Source: Dethiobacter sp.
Lineage (GTDB): Bacteria; Bacillota; Dethiobacteria; DTU022; UBA8154
DNA: 64,000 bases
Direction: 5' to 3'
Assembly: GCA_020725665.1 (NCBI GenBank)
Contig: DYEO01000008.1
Location: 1-64,000, forward strand
A program made the translations under genes and the position numbers. Each line of letters opens with the position of its first letter. Within the stretch, counting starts at the first letter, position 1. Below are positions 7,646-16,853 of this stretch, in pieces. Under the pieces are notes generated by a model. The model was not told the origin of the DNA, did not search any database, and was given only the letters and a program-made list of their open reading frames with translations.

Positions 7646-8449
7646 TTACTCCACTGCTTCAATGCGTACTTTTCCCACGCCGTGGGGCTTGAGGCCGATC
7701 TCTTCGGCAGCGGCACGGGAAAGGTCAATAATGCGGCCTTTTACATGGGGGCCCCGATCGTTAATGCGCACAACTACTTCCTTGCCTGTACGCAGGTAGG
7801 TAACCTTTACCAGGGTATTAAAGGGCAGGGTACGGTGGGCTGCCGTAAATGCATGTTTATTATACAGTTCGCCGCTGGTGGTACGGCTTCCCTGAAATTC
7901 GGCTCCGTACCAGGAGGCTATTCCTTCTTCCCGGTACGAAAAGTCCGCCTTCTCCCGGGAGGCCACCGGCAACTGTGGACGGGGTTTTGTACCCACCGCC
8001 ACCACGGTATCCAGCGGTTTCGTCAGAACCGTCTCCGTTACCAACTCCCGGTAGATTTCCTTCCCGCCGGCATAGACAACACGAAAGACCAGTTCCCTGA
8101 TACCCTTCCGTCCCTCCTGCAGGGTAAGGATGCGCCCCTTGTCCAGGGTGTTGTCTTCCCGGCGTATGGTGTTAAAGGGGATTTCTTCCGTAACTACCTG
8201 CAAATCCAAAACCGTCCCCTCTTCCTGCTCTGGAGCGTAAGGGGAGGCAAAAATACAAGCGGGAGCAGAAGAAAACTCCTGTTCCTGCAGCAGGTCCGCC
8301 GCGTCGTGTGCTGCCGCTGCCTCAGTGTAAATCTCCCTGTCCTGATTAACGGTTGCTTCATATACAGGGACCGGCTGGCGATAATAAAGTATGGCACTAA
8401 TTAGGAGTATACAGGCCAGTGTGTAGTATAGGCATTGGTTTTCTTTCAT
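7646..8449 (-). CDS. G5-domain and RlpA-like double-psi beta-barrel protein
   Basis: A 267-residue exported protein. A hydrophobic anchor (residues 8-22, [16 protein letters not shown]) is followed by a low-complexity linker, a G5 domain ([23 protein letters not shown]) and a C-terminal RlpA-like barrel with [33 protein letters not shown] and [17 protein letters not shown]. RlpA proteins act on or bind denuded glycan strands; the Asp of NDRGP is the conserved catalytic residue. It follows tatD by 40 bases in the same direction. The G5-RlpA pairing parallels the G5-3D protein next door, so both probably act in wall remodelling or germination. Confidence 0.85.
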   Translation of the reverse strand: MKENQCLYYTLACILLISAILYYRQPVPVYEATVNQDREIYTEAAAAHDAADLLQEQEFSSAPACIFASPYAPEQEEGTVLDLQVVTEEIPFNTIRREDNTLDKGRILTLQEGRKGIRELVFRVVYAGGKEIYRELVTETVLTKPLDTVVAVGTKPRPQLPVASREKADFSYREEGIASWYGAEFQGSRTTSGELYNKHAFTAAHRTLPFNTLVKVTYLRTGKEVVVRINDRGPHVKGRIIDLSRAAAEEIGLKPHGVGKVRIEAVE

Positions 8450-8489
8450 AAAACCACATCCTGTACTTTGTCCTGTTCTAGTCTATGCG

Positions 8490-9278
8490 TCAGTAATGTA
8501 GAAATAACCGTTTTGCATTGGCCAGGCAGGCAGATCCCAATTCCGCGGCAGTACAGCCGCGCAGGGACGCCACCGCCTCTGCTGTAGCGTTAACATAAGC
8601 CGGTTCATTCCTCCGTCCACGCCAGGGACCAGGCGCGAGAAAGGGGGCATCCGTTTCCAGCAGCAGATTCTCCGCAGGCACTGCTGCAGCCACCGCACGC
8701 AGGACACTGTTGCGGGGATATGTTACCGGCCCGGCAATGGAGATATACAGGCCCAGCGCCATCGCCTCCCGGGCCAGGGAAAGATCCCCGGAGAAACAGT
8801 GCAACACTCCTCCCGCCCGGGGCAGCCCCTCCTTCTGCAGTATGGCCATCAACCCGTCATGAGCGTCCCGGTCATGTAAAATGACCGGCATATCCAGCCG
8901 GCGGGCCAGGGCCAACTGTTCCCGGAAAACCTTTTTTTGTTGCGGCCGCGGGGAACGGTCACGGTAAAAATCCAGGCCCATCTCCCCCAGGGCCACTACC
9001 TTGGGCGCCGCAGCCAGAGCCTCCAACTGCCCGAGATAATCGTCAGGAACGGCAGCCGCATCGTGGGGGTGGATTCCTACCGCAGCATAGATGGTGGAAT
9101 AGCGCGCCGCCAGCTGCACCGCTTTACGGGAGGAGTCCAGATCAAAGCCCACGTTAATGATCAGCTCCACCCCCGCAGCTTCAGCCCGCTGCAGTACTGT
9201 CTCCCTGTCACGGTCAAAGTCATGGAAATCCAGGTGAGCATGACTGTCCACCAGGGGATAAGCATGCGTCCCTTTCAT
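8490..9278 (-). CDS. tatD: TatD-family metal-dependent hydrolase
   Basis: A 262-residue TIM-barrel nuclease family protein (YabD/YcfH type). Metal ligands are visible in DSHAHLDF, GEMGLDFYRD, ILHDRDAHD, LHCFSGD and ETDAPFLAP. The family removes nucleotides from DNA ends or D-Tyr-type products; the physiological role is uncertain. Its ATG overlaps the metG stop by 4 bases (ATGA), so the two are translationally coupled, as with metS-yabD in Bacillus. Confidence 0.95.
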   Translation of the reverse strand: MKGTHAYPLVDSHAHLDFHDFDRDRETVLQRAEAAGVELIINVGFDLDSSRKAVQLAARYSTIYAAVGIHPHDAAAVPDDYLGQLEALAAAPKVVALGEMGLDFYRDRSPRPQQKKVFREQLALARRLDMPVILHDRDAHDGLMAILQKEGLPRAGGVLHCFSGDLSLAREAMALGLYISIAGPVTYPRNSVLRAVAAAVPAENLLLETDAPFLAPGPWRGRRNEPAYVNATAEAVASLRGCTAAELGSACLANAKRLFLHY

Positions 9279-11272
9279 GAAATACGGCTCCCTGCCGCGA
9301 CATCACCATCAACCGTGGTGATTACGACCTTGCCTGATGCATCCGTAGCCGCCAGGATCATTCCCTCGGAAAGGAGACCCCGGAGCTTGGCCGGCTTTAA
9401 GTTAGCAAGGAAAAGGGCCTTTTTACCCCTAAGTTCCGCCGGAGTATAGTGCTTGGCCAGCCCGGCCACCACCTGCCGCTGTTCCGTTCCCAGGCTAACC
9501 ACCATTTTCAAAAGCTTATCGGTGCCGGGTACGAGCTCAACGGCAATGATCTCCCCTACCCGTATATCCAGGCGGGCAAAATCATCCAGGGAGATCTCCT
9601 CCTTTTGCAGCTCTTGTAGCTTGCCTTCCCCCGGGGCGGTGTTCTTTTGTTCCCGGCCTGCCGAGGCAGGTGCCTGTTCCTTCTTCTTTTGCTCCTCTTC
9701 TTCACCGAGGAGAGAGCTTAATTCCTCTTCAATGTTAAGGCGGGGGAAAAGGTCTTCAGTACGGCAGGCCCGCAAACCGGCCCGGAAGAGGCCCCAATGG
9801 GAGAGGCTCTCCCAGCTCTGCAGTTCTGGCATATCACCGATACCGAGCTGGGACCAGATACGCCGTGGGGTACGGGGCATATACGGAGAGATCAAGACAC
9901 TGATAAAGCGCAGCGACTCACAAAGATTGTAAAGAACCGTCCCCAGGCGTTGTCTTTTGCCTTCCTCTTTCGCCAGGGTCCAGGGAGTGTTTTCATCGAT
10001 ATACTTGTTGGAGCGTTTCACCAAGGTCCAGAGGGCTTCCAGGGCTCCGCTGAACTGCAGTTTATCCATCAGTTCCACCATACGTTCCGGCGTCTCCAGG
10101 GCAAGTTCGCGCAGATCCCGGTCACTGGGATGGGCTTCGGGACCGGGAGAGGGTATAATCCCGCCAAAGTAGCGTTCCAACATGGTCACGGTGCGGCTGA
10201 GCAGGTTCCCCAGGTCGTTGGCCAGGTCAGTGTTAAAACGCTGCAGCATCGCTTCGTTACTGAAGACACCGTCCGCGCCAAAAGGAATCTCCCGTAACAG
10301 GAAGTAACGCACGCTGTCGGATCCGTAGCGTTCCACCAGCACCATGGGATCAACAACATTCCCGCGGGATTTGGACATCTTCCCCTCTTTGAGGATCAAC
10401 CAGCCGTGGCCGAAGACTTGGCGGGGCAGGGGCAACCCCAGGGCCATGAGGAAAATCGGCCAGTAAATCGTATGAAAACGGACAATCTCCTTGCCGATAA
10501 GCTGTATGTCGGCGGGCCAGAATTTTTTTAAAAGGGTTTCATCCCGGCCATAGCCCAGGGCCGTTATATAGTTGCTTAAAGCATCGAGCCAGACATAGAT
10601 GACATGTCCCGGGGCAAAGGGAACGGGAATACCCCAGTTGAACGTGGTCCGGGAGACACAGAGGTCTTCCAGGCCGGGACGTAAAAAGTTGTTGATCATC
10701 TCGTTCTTACGCGAGACGGGCTGAATAAAATCGGGATTGGCTTCCATGTGCTGGAGCAGCCGGTCCGCATATTTGGACATGCGGAAGAAATAGCCCTCTT
10801 CCGCCACCAGCTCCACCGGCCGGCCGCAGTCGGGGCAGTTTCCCTCCTCAGCCTGGCGCGCCGTCCAGAAAGCCTCACAGGGCGTGCAGTACCAGCCTTC
10901 ATAGCGGCCGCGGTAGATATCCCCCTGCTCGTAAAGTTTATTGAATATCTTCTGCACTGCTTCGCGGTGCCGTTTTTCCGAAGTACGGATAAAGTCGTCG
11001 TAGGAGATATCGAGGACGGACCAGAGCTCCTTGATCCAGGCGACAATCTCATCAACGAAGAGCTGGGGGCTCTTTCCCGCCGCTTCCGCACTGCGCTGGA
11101 TTTTCTGGCCGTGTTCGTCCGTTCCGGTAAGGAACCAGACTTCATGGCCGGTCAGCCTTTTAAAACGGGCCATGGCATCGGCGGCAATGGTTGTATAGGA
11201 ATGACCGATATGCAGTTTATCACTGGGGTAATAGATGGGCGTGGTAATATAAAACGTTTTTTTGGCAGGCAT
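9275..11272 (-). CDS. metG: Methionyl-tRNA synthetase
   Basis: A 665-residue cytoplasmic enzyme that charges tRNA-Met. The HIGH motif is LHIGHSY near residue 20, and the KMSKS loop is EGKMSKSRGN. A zinc knuckle is visible (CTPCEAFW then CPDCGRP). After a charged linker of about 30 residues, the C-terminal tRNA-binding domain (LDIRVGEIIAVE) gives the long dimeric form. The gene is first in the metG-tatD-G5 series and has a clear promoter at 11412-11440. No T-box leader was found. Confidence 0.98.
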   Translation of the reverse strand: MPAKKTFYITTPIYYPSDKLHIGHSYTTIAADAMARFKRLTGHEVWFLTGTDEHGQKIQRSAEAAGKSPQLFVDEIVAWIKELWSVLDISYDDFIRTSEKRHREAVQKIFNKLYEQGDIYRGRYEGWYCTPCEAFWTARQAEEGNCPDCGRPVELVAEEGYFFRMSKYADRLLQHMEANPDFIQPVSRKNEMINNFLRPGLEDLCVSRTTFNWGIPVPFAPGHVIYVWLDALSNYITALGYGRDETLLKKFWPADIQLIGKEIVRFHTIYWPIFLMALGLPLPRQVFGHGWLILKEGKMSKSRGNVVDPMVLVERYGSDSVRYFLLREIPFGADGVFSNEAMLQRFNTDLANDLGNLLSRTVTMLERYFGGIIPSPGPEAHPSDRDLRELALETPERMVELMDKLQFSGALEALWTLVKRSNKYIDENTPWTLAKEEGKRQRLGTVLYNLCESLRFISVLISPYMPRTPRRIWSQLGIGDMPELQSWESLSHWGLFRAGLRACRTEDLFPRLNIEEELSSLLGEEEEQKKKEQAPASAGREQKNTAPGEGKLQELQKEEISLDDFARLDIRVGEIIAVELVPGTDKLLKMVVSLGTEQRQVVAGLAKHYTPAELRGKKALFLANLKPAKLRGLLSEGMILAATDASGKVVITTVDGDVAAGSRIS

Positions 11273-11411
11273 GTTCCCCGGGGTCCCCCTTTGCTCACTT
11301 CATACTTTTAATGCCTGAACTGCTCGAGTTTACCACTTTGGTAAAATTCAATAACGGGGCTTAGCCTTGTGCACTGCCTGAAAATGGGCAGAGCGGCCCC
11401 TCACGGGGCTA

Positions 11412-11440
11412 ATTATACCATAAAAAGATATAAGGGGCAA
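11412..11440 (-). promoter_or_regulatory. Sigma-A promoter of metG
   Basis: Leftward TTGCCC (11435-11440), a 17-base spacer and TATAAT (11412-11417). It gives a leader of about 130 bases before metG. The rest of 11273-11574 shows no gene. Confidence 0.75.
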
Positions 11441-11583
11441 ATGGCACGGCATTTGGAAATACACCGGCTGCAATATTCCCGCTGCATACAAATTTATGCA
11501 GCCGGCTTGCAGGGAAATAAGGGCAAATATTGAAATAATTTATTGGCTGACCGCGTTAAGGAAAAGAAGGTGAGGTGTTTATC

Positions 11584-13416
11584 TTGACAAGGCGCAACCT
11601 GATCGTGGACCCGTCGCGCCTGATCTTTGCCCTGGATATAGGAACGCGCAGTATTGTAGGGCTCGTTTGTTACCCGGAAGGGGAGCGACTGCGTGTACTT
11701 ACAACAGAAATCGCCTATCATCCCCAGCGGGATATGCTGGACGGACAGATCCACAATATTGCGGGCGTTGTGACCACAGCACGGGAATTGAAAAAAACCC
11801 TGGAAAAAAGGCTCGGCCTGACCCTAGGTAAAGTGGCTGTCGCCGCAGCCGGGCGGGCACTGAAGACAAAACGGCACCTGCTGGAAAGGGAACTCTTTGG
11901 AGAACAAAAAGTGCGCCAGCAGGAGATTGCCTCCCTGGAACTGGAGGCGGTGCAAAAGGCGCAGGAATTTCTTTTCCTGGAGGAGGAACAAAAGACTCCC
12001 GAACTCTACTACTGTGTGGGCTACACTACGGTAGGCTACTTTCTGGACGGCTATCCCATTACCAGTCTGGTGGGACAACGGGGTAAAAAAATGGGAATCG
12101 AGGTGCTGGCCACCTTTCTGCCCCAGGTGGTCATAGACAGCCTGCTCACTGTAGTAGAGCAGTTGAATATGACCGTGCATAACCTTACCCTGGAGCCCAT
12201 TGCCGCCTTGCATGTGACCATACCCCCCGAGTATCGCTCTCTGAACCTGGCCCTTGTGGACGTTGGTGCAGGGACAGCCGATATAGCGATTACGCACAAA
12301 GGTTCGGTCACCGGCTACGCCATGGTACCGCTTGCCGGCGATGAAGTAACAGAACAGCTTGCCGAAACATACCTGCTTGATTTCCAAACCGCTGAAAAGC
12401 TCAAGCTCAAGCTCTCCGCCTCACCCGGGGGGCAGGTCAGCTTTAAGGATATTCTCGGAAACAGTTATCGCCTTCCCTCCACCGCGATTGTCTCCGTTCT
12501 CGAGCCGGTGGTTGAGAAAATCGCCGAAGCCATTGCTGCAGCGATCCTGGAATACAACGGCGGCCCGCCCCGGGCAGTATTTTTTATCGGCGGGGGAAGT
12601 CAGACCCCCCTGCTACGGGAAAAACTGGCGGCCTGCCTGGGACTCTCCCCGGAGATGGTAGCCATCCGCGGGCGGGAAATTGCACACAAGATTATCTATA
12701 CGGGGAAGAAGCTCAAAGGACCGGAATCCATTACTCCTTTCGGCATTGCCCTCTCCGCTCTGCAGCGTGATTATTTTGGTTTTTCCTATGTCACGGTTAA
12801 CGGTAAGGTGATCCGCCTCCTCGATACGGATAATCTGCGCGTGGGCAACGTGCTGGTCACCGCCGGCTACAGCGCCGGGAGCTTGCTGGGAAGACGCAGT
12901 CCCGGTCTGCGCATCTTCTTTAACAATGAAGAAAAGGTCATCCCCGGTAACCCGGGGGAGAACGCCGTGATTATGGTAAACGGCCGGGATGCCTCCCTGG
13001 AAACGGTGGTAAAAAACAACGATTGTATTGAAGTGATCCCGGCCCGTTCAGGACCGCCGCTACAGCTCAAAGCGGGAGAACTGTGCCCTCCCGAGCAATG
13101 CCGCGTTTACTGCAACGGCGAGTCTTATAGTATTCCTCCCCGCCTGCGTATCAACGGCTTAATAGCTAACCCCGAAAGACTGTTGCAGGAAGGGGACAGG
13201 GTGGAATTCCTGGGACTGGGAACAGTAACAGATTTTCTGGAACTGTTGGGATTGAACGGGGAAGAAGTGGAGCTGCAGGTAAACGGGCGCAACCCTTCAC
13301 CCGATGAAAATTTAAAGCCGGGTGACCGTATCAGCGTAAAAGGCCGGGCCGAGGGAAAGAGACCCCTTCCCGGGAACCCTGCCACGGACCAAACGGGAAT
13401 AAACCGGCAAACATAA
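11584..13416 (+). CDS. FtsA-like actin-fold ATPase with C-terminal beta-grasp-like repeats
   Basis: About 610 residues. The first 400 show the actin/Hsp70-type ATPase pattern of FtsA and PilM: FALDIGTRSIVGLV (phosphate 1), an SHS2-like insertion, LALVDVGAGTADIAI (phosphate 2) and VFFIGGGSQTPLL (adenosine). The ~200-residue tail is not found in classical FtsA. It contains three segments of the form VxVNG...LKxGDxIxV, which look like small beta-grasp (ThiS/ubiquitin-like) domains. No C-terminal amphipathic membrane helix is evident. TTG 11584 has AGGTGAGG eight bases upstream; GTG 11575 is too close to it. It stands alone between metG and abrB and is probably a cytoskeletal or envelope-linked ATPase. 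Function is unproven. Confidence 0.75.
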   Translation: MTRRNLIVDPSRLIFALDIGTRSIVGLVCYPEGERLRVLTTEIAYHPQRDMLDGQIHNIAGVVTTARELKKTLEKRLGLTLGKVAVAAAGRALKTKRHLLERELFGEQKVRQQEIASLELEAVQKAQEFLFLEEEQKTPELYYCVGYTTVGYFLDGYPITSLVGQRGKKMGIEVLATFLPQVVIDSLLTVVEQLNMTVHNLTLEPIAALHVTIPPEYRSLNLALVDVGAGTADIAITHKGSVTGYAMVPLAGDEVTEQLAETYLLDFQTAEKLKLKLSASPGGQVSFKDILGNSYRLPSTAIVSVLEPVVEKIAEAIAAAILEYNGGPPRAVFFIGGGSQTPLLREKLAACLGLSPEMVAIRGREIAHKIIYTGKKLKGPESITPFGIALSALQRDYFGFSYVTVNGKVIRLLDTDNLRVGNVLVTAGYSAGSLLGRRSPGLRIFFNNEEKVIPGNPGENAVIMVNGRDASLETVVKNNDCIEVIPARSGPPLQLKAGELCPPEQCRVYCNGESYSIPPRLRINGLIANPERLLQEGDRVEFLGLGTVTDFLELLGLNGEEVELQVNGRNPSPDENLKPGDRISVKGRAEGKRPLPGNPATDQTGINRQT

Positions 13417-13462
13417 AGAAAACACTTTTTAGGAGTTTTTACTTTTTTGGGTAAAAAAAGTA

Positions 13463-13491
13463 TTGCATACCATGGCAATTACTGGTATAAT
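13463..13491 (+). promoter_or_regulatory. Sigma-A promoter of abrB
   Basis: TTGCAT (13463-13468), a 17-base spacer and TATAAT (13486-13491), 48 bases before the abrB start. Confidence 0.85.
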
Positions 13492-13538
13492 AGCCTCTGA
13501 CAGGAAATGTCGATATTTGTAAAAAGAGGTGAGCCGGG

Positions 13539-13778
13539 TTGAAGTCAACAGGTATTGTGCGCAAGGTCGATGAACTGGGAAGGGTGGTAATTCCCATCGA
13601 ACTGCGGCGAACGTTGGGGATTAATGTAAAAGATGCGCTGGAGATTTATGTAGACGGAGAGAAAATCGTGCTTAAAAAATACGAGCCCGCCTGTATATTC
13701 TGCGGCAACGCCGACAATATCAAACAATTCAGCGGCAGGATTATCTGCCAGGAATGTGTCAGCAAGATGGGGGAATAG
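13539..13778 (+). CDS. abrB: AbrB/SpoVT-type transition-state regulator
   Basis: A 79-residue DNA-binding protein. The N-terminal swapped-hairpin domain reads TGIVRKVDELGRVVIPIELRR, and the C-terminal part has CIFCG and CQEC, a paired-Cys arrangement kept in clostridial AbrB proteins that may bind metal. AbrB represses stationary-phase genes during growth. The TTG start at 13539 is preceded by GAGGTG. The position between metG and rsmI is the same as in Bacillus. Confidence 0.93.
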   Translation: MKSTGIVRKVDELGRVVIPIELRRTLGINVKDALEIYVDGEKIVLKKYEPACIFCGNADNIKQFSGRIICQECVSKMGE

Positions 13779-13869
13779 GCACTCCCGGACAGTTTCTTTA
13801 ATATCAATTTGTAATAATTCGTCTATTTATTATGAACCCGGGAATGTATACAATTTATACAATAAAGAG

Positions 13870-13904
13870 GAGTGGGATTCTATAAAATCCTGCTCATTTT
13901 TTAT
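13870..13904 (+). terminator. Terminator of abrB
   Basis: A 10-bp stem, GAGTGGGATT (13870-13879) with AATCCTGCTC (13886-13895), is followed by ATTTTTTAT. Confidence 0.75.
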
Positions 13905-13931
13905 GCGCACGCTGTTGCTGTGGATTTCTCC

Positions 13932-14861
13932 TCAGCTCCCCACCGGCGGTTTTTTAAGACTTTTTCGCCCCTGCAGATCCAACAGCAGGATATAAACGTC
14001 CCGGCGACTGAGAGAAAAGGCCCGGGCCACGCCCTTAACCGCCTCCGACGGTGGAATGCCTTGCTGCAGTGCCTCTTTGAGTTTTTCTTGCACCTGCTCT
14101 TGAATACCCCGTTCCGACACATCGGCTGGATTTTTCCCCTGCTCCGTTTTTTCGCACAGAGGGGAAACAACAATGGTAATCTCGCCGCGCGGTTTTACCC
14201 GGGTAAAATGATCCTGCAGGGATTGGGCAGTTCCGTGCAGTACTTCCTCAAACTGCTTGGTAAGCTCACGGCAAACCGCCAGTTCCCGTTCCGGCAACAG
14301 GGCGGCCATCTCACCCAGGGTAGCTGCCAGGCGATGGGGCGATTCGTAGATAATTCCGGTTTTACATTCATGCGCTACCTGTGCCAATTCCCGGTATCGC
14401 TCTTTTTTACGTCTGCTCAAAAAACCCCAGAAAACAAAACGGCGGGTCGGATAACCGGAAAGGAGCAATGCCGCCAGGGCGGCAGAAGGGCCGGGGAGCA
14501 CGGTAAAAGGTATACCATGTTCCCGCAGTTGGTGTGCCAGGGAGCGTCCCGGGTCGGAGATGGCCGGCATGCCGGCATCACTGAGCAGGGCGATCCTGGC
14601 CCCTTGCTGCAGCAGTTGGAGGAGACGCTGTTCCTTTTTTTCCCGATCGGCCTCCCGGTAGGAGAGGAGGGGAGCACGAATCCCGTAGTGGTTCAGGAGT
14701 TTGCGGGAGTGGCCGGCGTTTTCCACGGCGATGTAATCCACCGTTTTTAAGCAATCCAGAACACGCAAAGTGATATCCTGCAGATTGCCGATGGGAGTGG
14801 CACAGAAGTATAATATCCCTCCCTCCCTTTTACCGGCCTTTTTCCTGCTTTTTCCATCCAT
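13932..14861 (-). CDS. rsmI: 16S rRNA 2'-O-ribose C1402 methyltransferase
   Basis: A 309-residue SAM-dependent tetrapyrrole-methylase-fold enzyme (YabC/YraL). Typical segments are LYFCATPIGNLQDITLRVLDCL, LLSDAGMPAISDPG, FTVLPGPSAALAALLLSG and FVFWGFL. The usual AEDTR near residue 50 reads VENAG here, a mild departure. It modifies C1402 with RsmH in the decoding centre. The gene overlaps the ricT 3' end by about 30 bases and is the last gene of the gin-tmk-holB series. Confidence 0.93.
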   Translation of the reverse strand: MDGKSRKKAGKREGGILYFCATPIGNLQDITLRVLDCLKTVDYIAVENAGHSRKLLNHYGIRAPLLSYREADREKKEQRLLQLLQQGARIALLSDAGMPAISDPGRSLAHQLREHGIPFTVLPGPSAALAALLLSGYPTRRFVFWGFLSRRKKERYRELAQVAHECKTGIIYESPHRLAATLGEMAALLPERELAVCRELTKQFEEVLHGTAQSLQDHFTRVKPRGEITIVVSPLCEKTEQGKNPADVSERGIQEQVQEKLKEALQQGIPPSEAVKGVARAFSLSRRDVYILLLDLQGRKSLKKPPVGS

Positions 14862-15711
14862 TGTTCTTCCTGCCTCTCTTATCCGGTTCCTCCTGTTTGT
14901 CAGGCTCTTCCTCTATTTTCTCCACTTCATCGATGGGAATCTCCTGTTGGGCCCCGTTTTCCGACAACCCCACCAATATTGTTTTCTTTAGAACGTTCAG
15001 GCCGAGCACTTTCCCGTCGCCGTAGGGCGTGCTGACCTGATCTCCGGGGGAGGGACAACACTTGCGTGTGCATTCATAATGGTCAGCCTCATAACGCAGG
15101 CAGCACATCAGGCGGCCGCAGATACCGGAGATCTTCGTTGGATTAAGGGAAAGATTTTGTTCTTTGGCCATGCGGATGGATACGGAGCCAAAATCCCCCA
15201 GAAAAGTGGCGCAACAGAGAGAGCGGCCGCAGGGCCCGAGCCCCCCGACAATTTTGGCCTCGTCCCGCACCCCGATCTGGCGCAGTTCAATGCGCGTGCG
15301 GAAGACAGCAGCCAGGTCCCGCACCAGGTCACGGAAGTCCACCCGTCCCTCCGCCGTAAAGTAAAAGATGATCTTGTTGTGGTCAAAAGTGTACTCCACA
15401 TCCACCAATTTCATCTCCAGGTTGTGTTTCTCAATCTTTTCCTGGCAGATGCGCATGGCCTCTTTTTCCTTCTCCCTGTTTTCCGCCACCTGCCGGTAGT
15501 CTCCTTCCGTGGCAATACGTCGCACCAGGCGCAGGGGGGGGACGATCTCCTCTTCGCTAACTTCTTTAATCTCCTGTACAATCTCACCAAATTCCAGCCC
15601 GCGGCTGGTCTCCACGATCACATCCTGGGAGGGCGAGAGTTCAAGGTTACCAGGATCAAAATAGTAGATTTTGCCAGCACGGCGAAAACGCACGCCTACT
15701 ACTTTTTGCAA
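14830..15711 (-). CDS. ricT: PSP1-domain protein RicT (YaaT)
   Basis: About 293 residues. The PSP1 domain spans most of the protein, with VGVRFRRAGKIYYFDPG, LRQIGVRDEAKIVGGLGPCG and two Cys clusters (CGRSLCC and CGRLMCC...CTRKCC) that supply ligands for the 4Fe-4S clusters of the Ric (Y) complex with YlbF and YmcA. That complex directs RNase Y to mRNAs and promotes sporulation and competence in Bacillus. A TTG at 15711 lies 10 bases after GAGGAG and directly after the holB stop; an ATG frame to 15756 would overlap holB. The C-terminus is highly charged. Confidence 0.9.
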   Translation of the reverse strand: MQKVVGVRFRRAGKIYYFDPGNLELSPSQDVIVETSRGLEFGEIVQEIKEVSEEEIVPPLRLVRRIATEGDYRQVAENREKEKEAMRICQEKIEKHNLEMKLVDVEYTFDHNKIIFYFTAEGRVDFRDLVRDLAAVFRTRIELRQIGVRDEAKIVGGLGPCGRSLCCATFLGDFGSVSIRMAKEQNLSLNPTKISGICGRLMCCLRYEADHYECTRKCCPSPGDQVSTPYGDGKVLGLNVLKKTILVGLSENGAQQEIPIDEVEKIEEEPDKQEEPDKRGRKNNGWKKQEKGR

Positions 15712-15713
15712 GC

Positions 15714-16691
15714 TCAGATCACTCCTCTCATTTGCAGGAACAGGACTTCCAGGCACAGCCGCCGGTTTACATTGCCACGCAGTTCACTTTGCAGTTGCAG
15801 CAGGACACGGCAGATTTTTTCCAGAAAAACGGTATGGAGATGCGGGGTATTAATATTATGGGATTCGTCTTTTTCTTTTATAATTACCTCTCCGGCACAA
15901 CCTTCCAGGGAGCACACAAGGCGATCCCGGTAAAGCAACAACATATTATTCAGCAACACGGGCAGATCATCCCTGTTGCTCAATTCCTCCGCCAGGGGGA
16001 AGATTCCGTCTGCCGGGCCATGCTCCACCGTATGCAACAGTGTCCGCGCCTCCGTAAATTTTTTACGCCAGTCCCCCTGTGCCGCCTGCTCCAGGGCCTG
16101 ACCGGGATTTCCCCCCGACAGGGCAATGATAATTTCCTGCTCCTGCGGCGGCAGCTTCACCTTCTGTGCAAGCACTGCGGCCATTTCCTGCGGCTCCAGA
16201 GGCTTGAGGTTAAATGAGGCACAGCGGGAGAGCACGGTGGGAAGGAGAGACCAGGGCCTGGACGTGAGCAGGATAAAAACAAGACTGGCCGGCGGTTCCT
16301 CCAGGATTTTTAACAGGCTGTTGGCAGCCGGAGCCGTTAAGAGCTCGGCGTCCTCGATAATACAGATCTTGTGCTTTCCCTCCACGGGAAGGTAGTAGAG
16401 GCTCTCCTTGATTTCCCGCAGTTGTTCGATTTTCAGGGACCCCCCCTGAGGACGAAGACGGTAAAAATCCGGATGGTTGCCGCTTTCGCTTTTACGGCAG
16501 GAGAGGCAGCGGCGGCAGGGAGGATCGGCTTCCGGACAGTTCAACGCCTGGGCAAACAGCAGGGCCAGCGTCTTCTTTCCGCTCCCGGGAGGGCCGGAAA
16601 AAAGATAGGCATGCCCCGTCTCCTCCCTGGCCAGGGAGTGCTGCAGGGCTTTTTTCAGCATCTTTTGCCCGAATATTGTTTCAAACCCCAA
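15714..16691 (-). CDS. holB: DNA polymerase III delta-prime subunit
   Basis: About 325 residues of the clamp-loader subunit. It has a Walker A loop (FSGPPGSGKKTLA), a zinc module of four Cys (CPEADPPCRRCLSCRK), the sensor-type SLLKILEEPP and the SRC arginine finger (VLSRCASF). The TTG at 16691 is chosen because GGGGGAGG lies 8 bases upstream; the ATG at 16754 would add about 20 residues read from a period-7 repeat array. It lies between tmk and ricT as in Bacillus, but yaaQ and yaaR are missing from the interval. Confidence 0.93.
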   Translation of the reverse strand: MGFETIFGQKMLKKALQHSLAREETGHAYLFSGPPGSGKKTLALLFAQALNCPEADPPCRRCLSCRKSESGNHPDFYRLRPQGGSLKIEQLREIKESLYYLPVEGKHKICIIEDAELLTAPAANSLLKILEEPPASLVFILLTSRPWSLLPTVLSRCASFNLKPLEPQEMAAVLAQKVKLPPQEQEIIIALSGGNPGQALEQAAQGDWRKKFTEARTLLHTVEHGPADGIFPLAEELSNRDDLPVLLNNMLLLYRDRLVCSLEGCAGEVIIKEKDESHNINTPHLHTVFLEKICRVLLQLQSELRGNVNRRLCLEVLFLQMRGVI

Positions 16692-16713
16692 ACTGCGTGC
16701 CTCCCCCAAAAGC

Positions 16714-16743
16714 GGATGTTGGAAGTTGGAGGTTGGAGATTGG
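16714..16743. repeat. Period-7 array, GGANNTT type
   Basis: GGATGTT GGAAGTT GGAGGTT GGAGATT GGA lies immediately upstream of holB and matches the array at 7171-7200. Confidence 0.85.
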
Positions 16744-16853
16744 ACGGGCGGCACTTAAAACCCGTCTCTACGCGGGCGAGGCATGCCTCGCCCCTACAAC
16801 CGGTGTCAATTGTCAAATACGGGCGGGCACGGAGACCCGCCCCTACTGCAACA
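16743..16853. repeat. Three GC hairpin elements in a row plus a GTCAATT heptad
   Basis: GACGGG...CCCGTCTCTAC (16743-16771), GGGCGAGGCATGCCTCGCCCCTAC (16772-16797) and GGGCGGG...CCCGCCCCTAC (16820-16846) are separated by GTCAATTGTCAA (about 16804-16815). The third copy contains the tmk stop codon. Confidence 0.8.

Noticed and set aside
11273..11420. T-box or SAM riboswitch in the metG leader
   Set aside because: No T-box AGGGTGG core, no SAM-box sequence and no terminator hairpin with T run ahead of the start.
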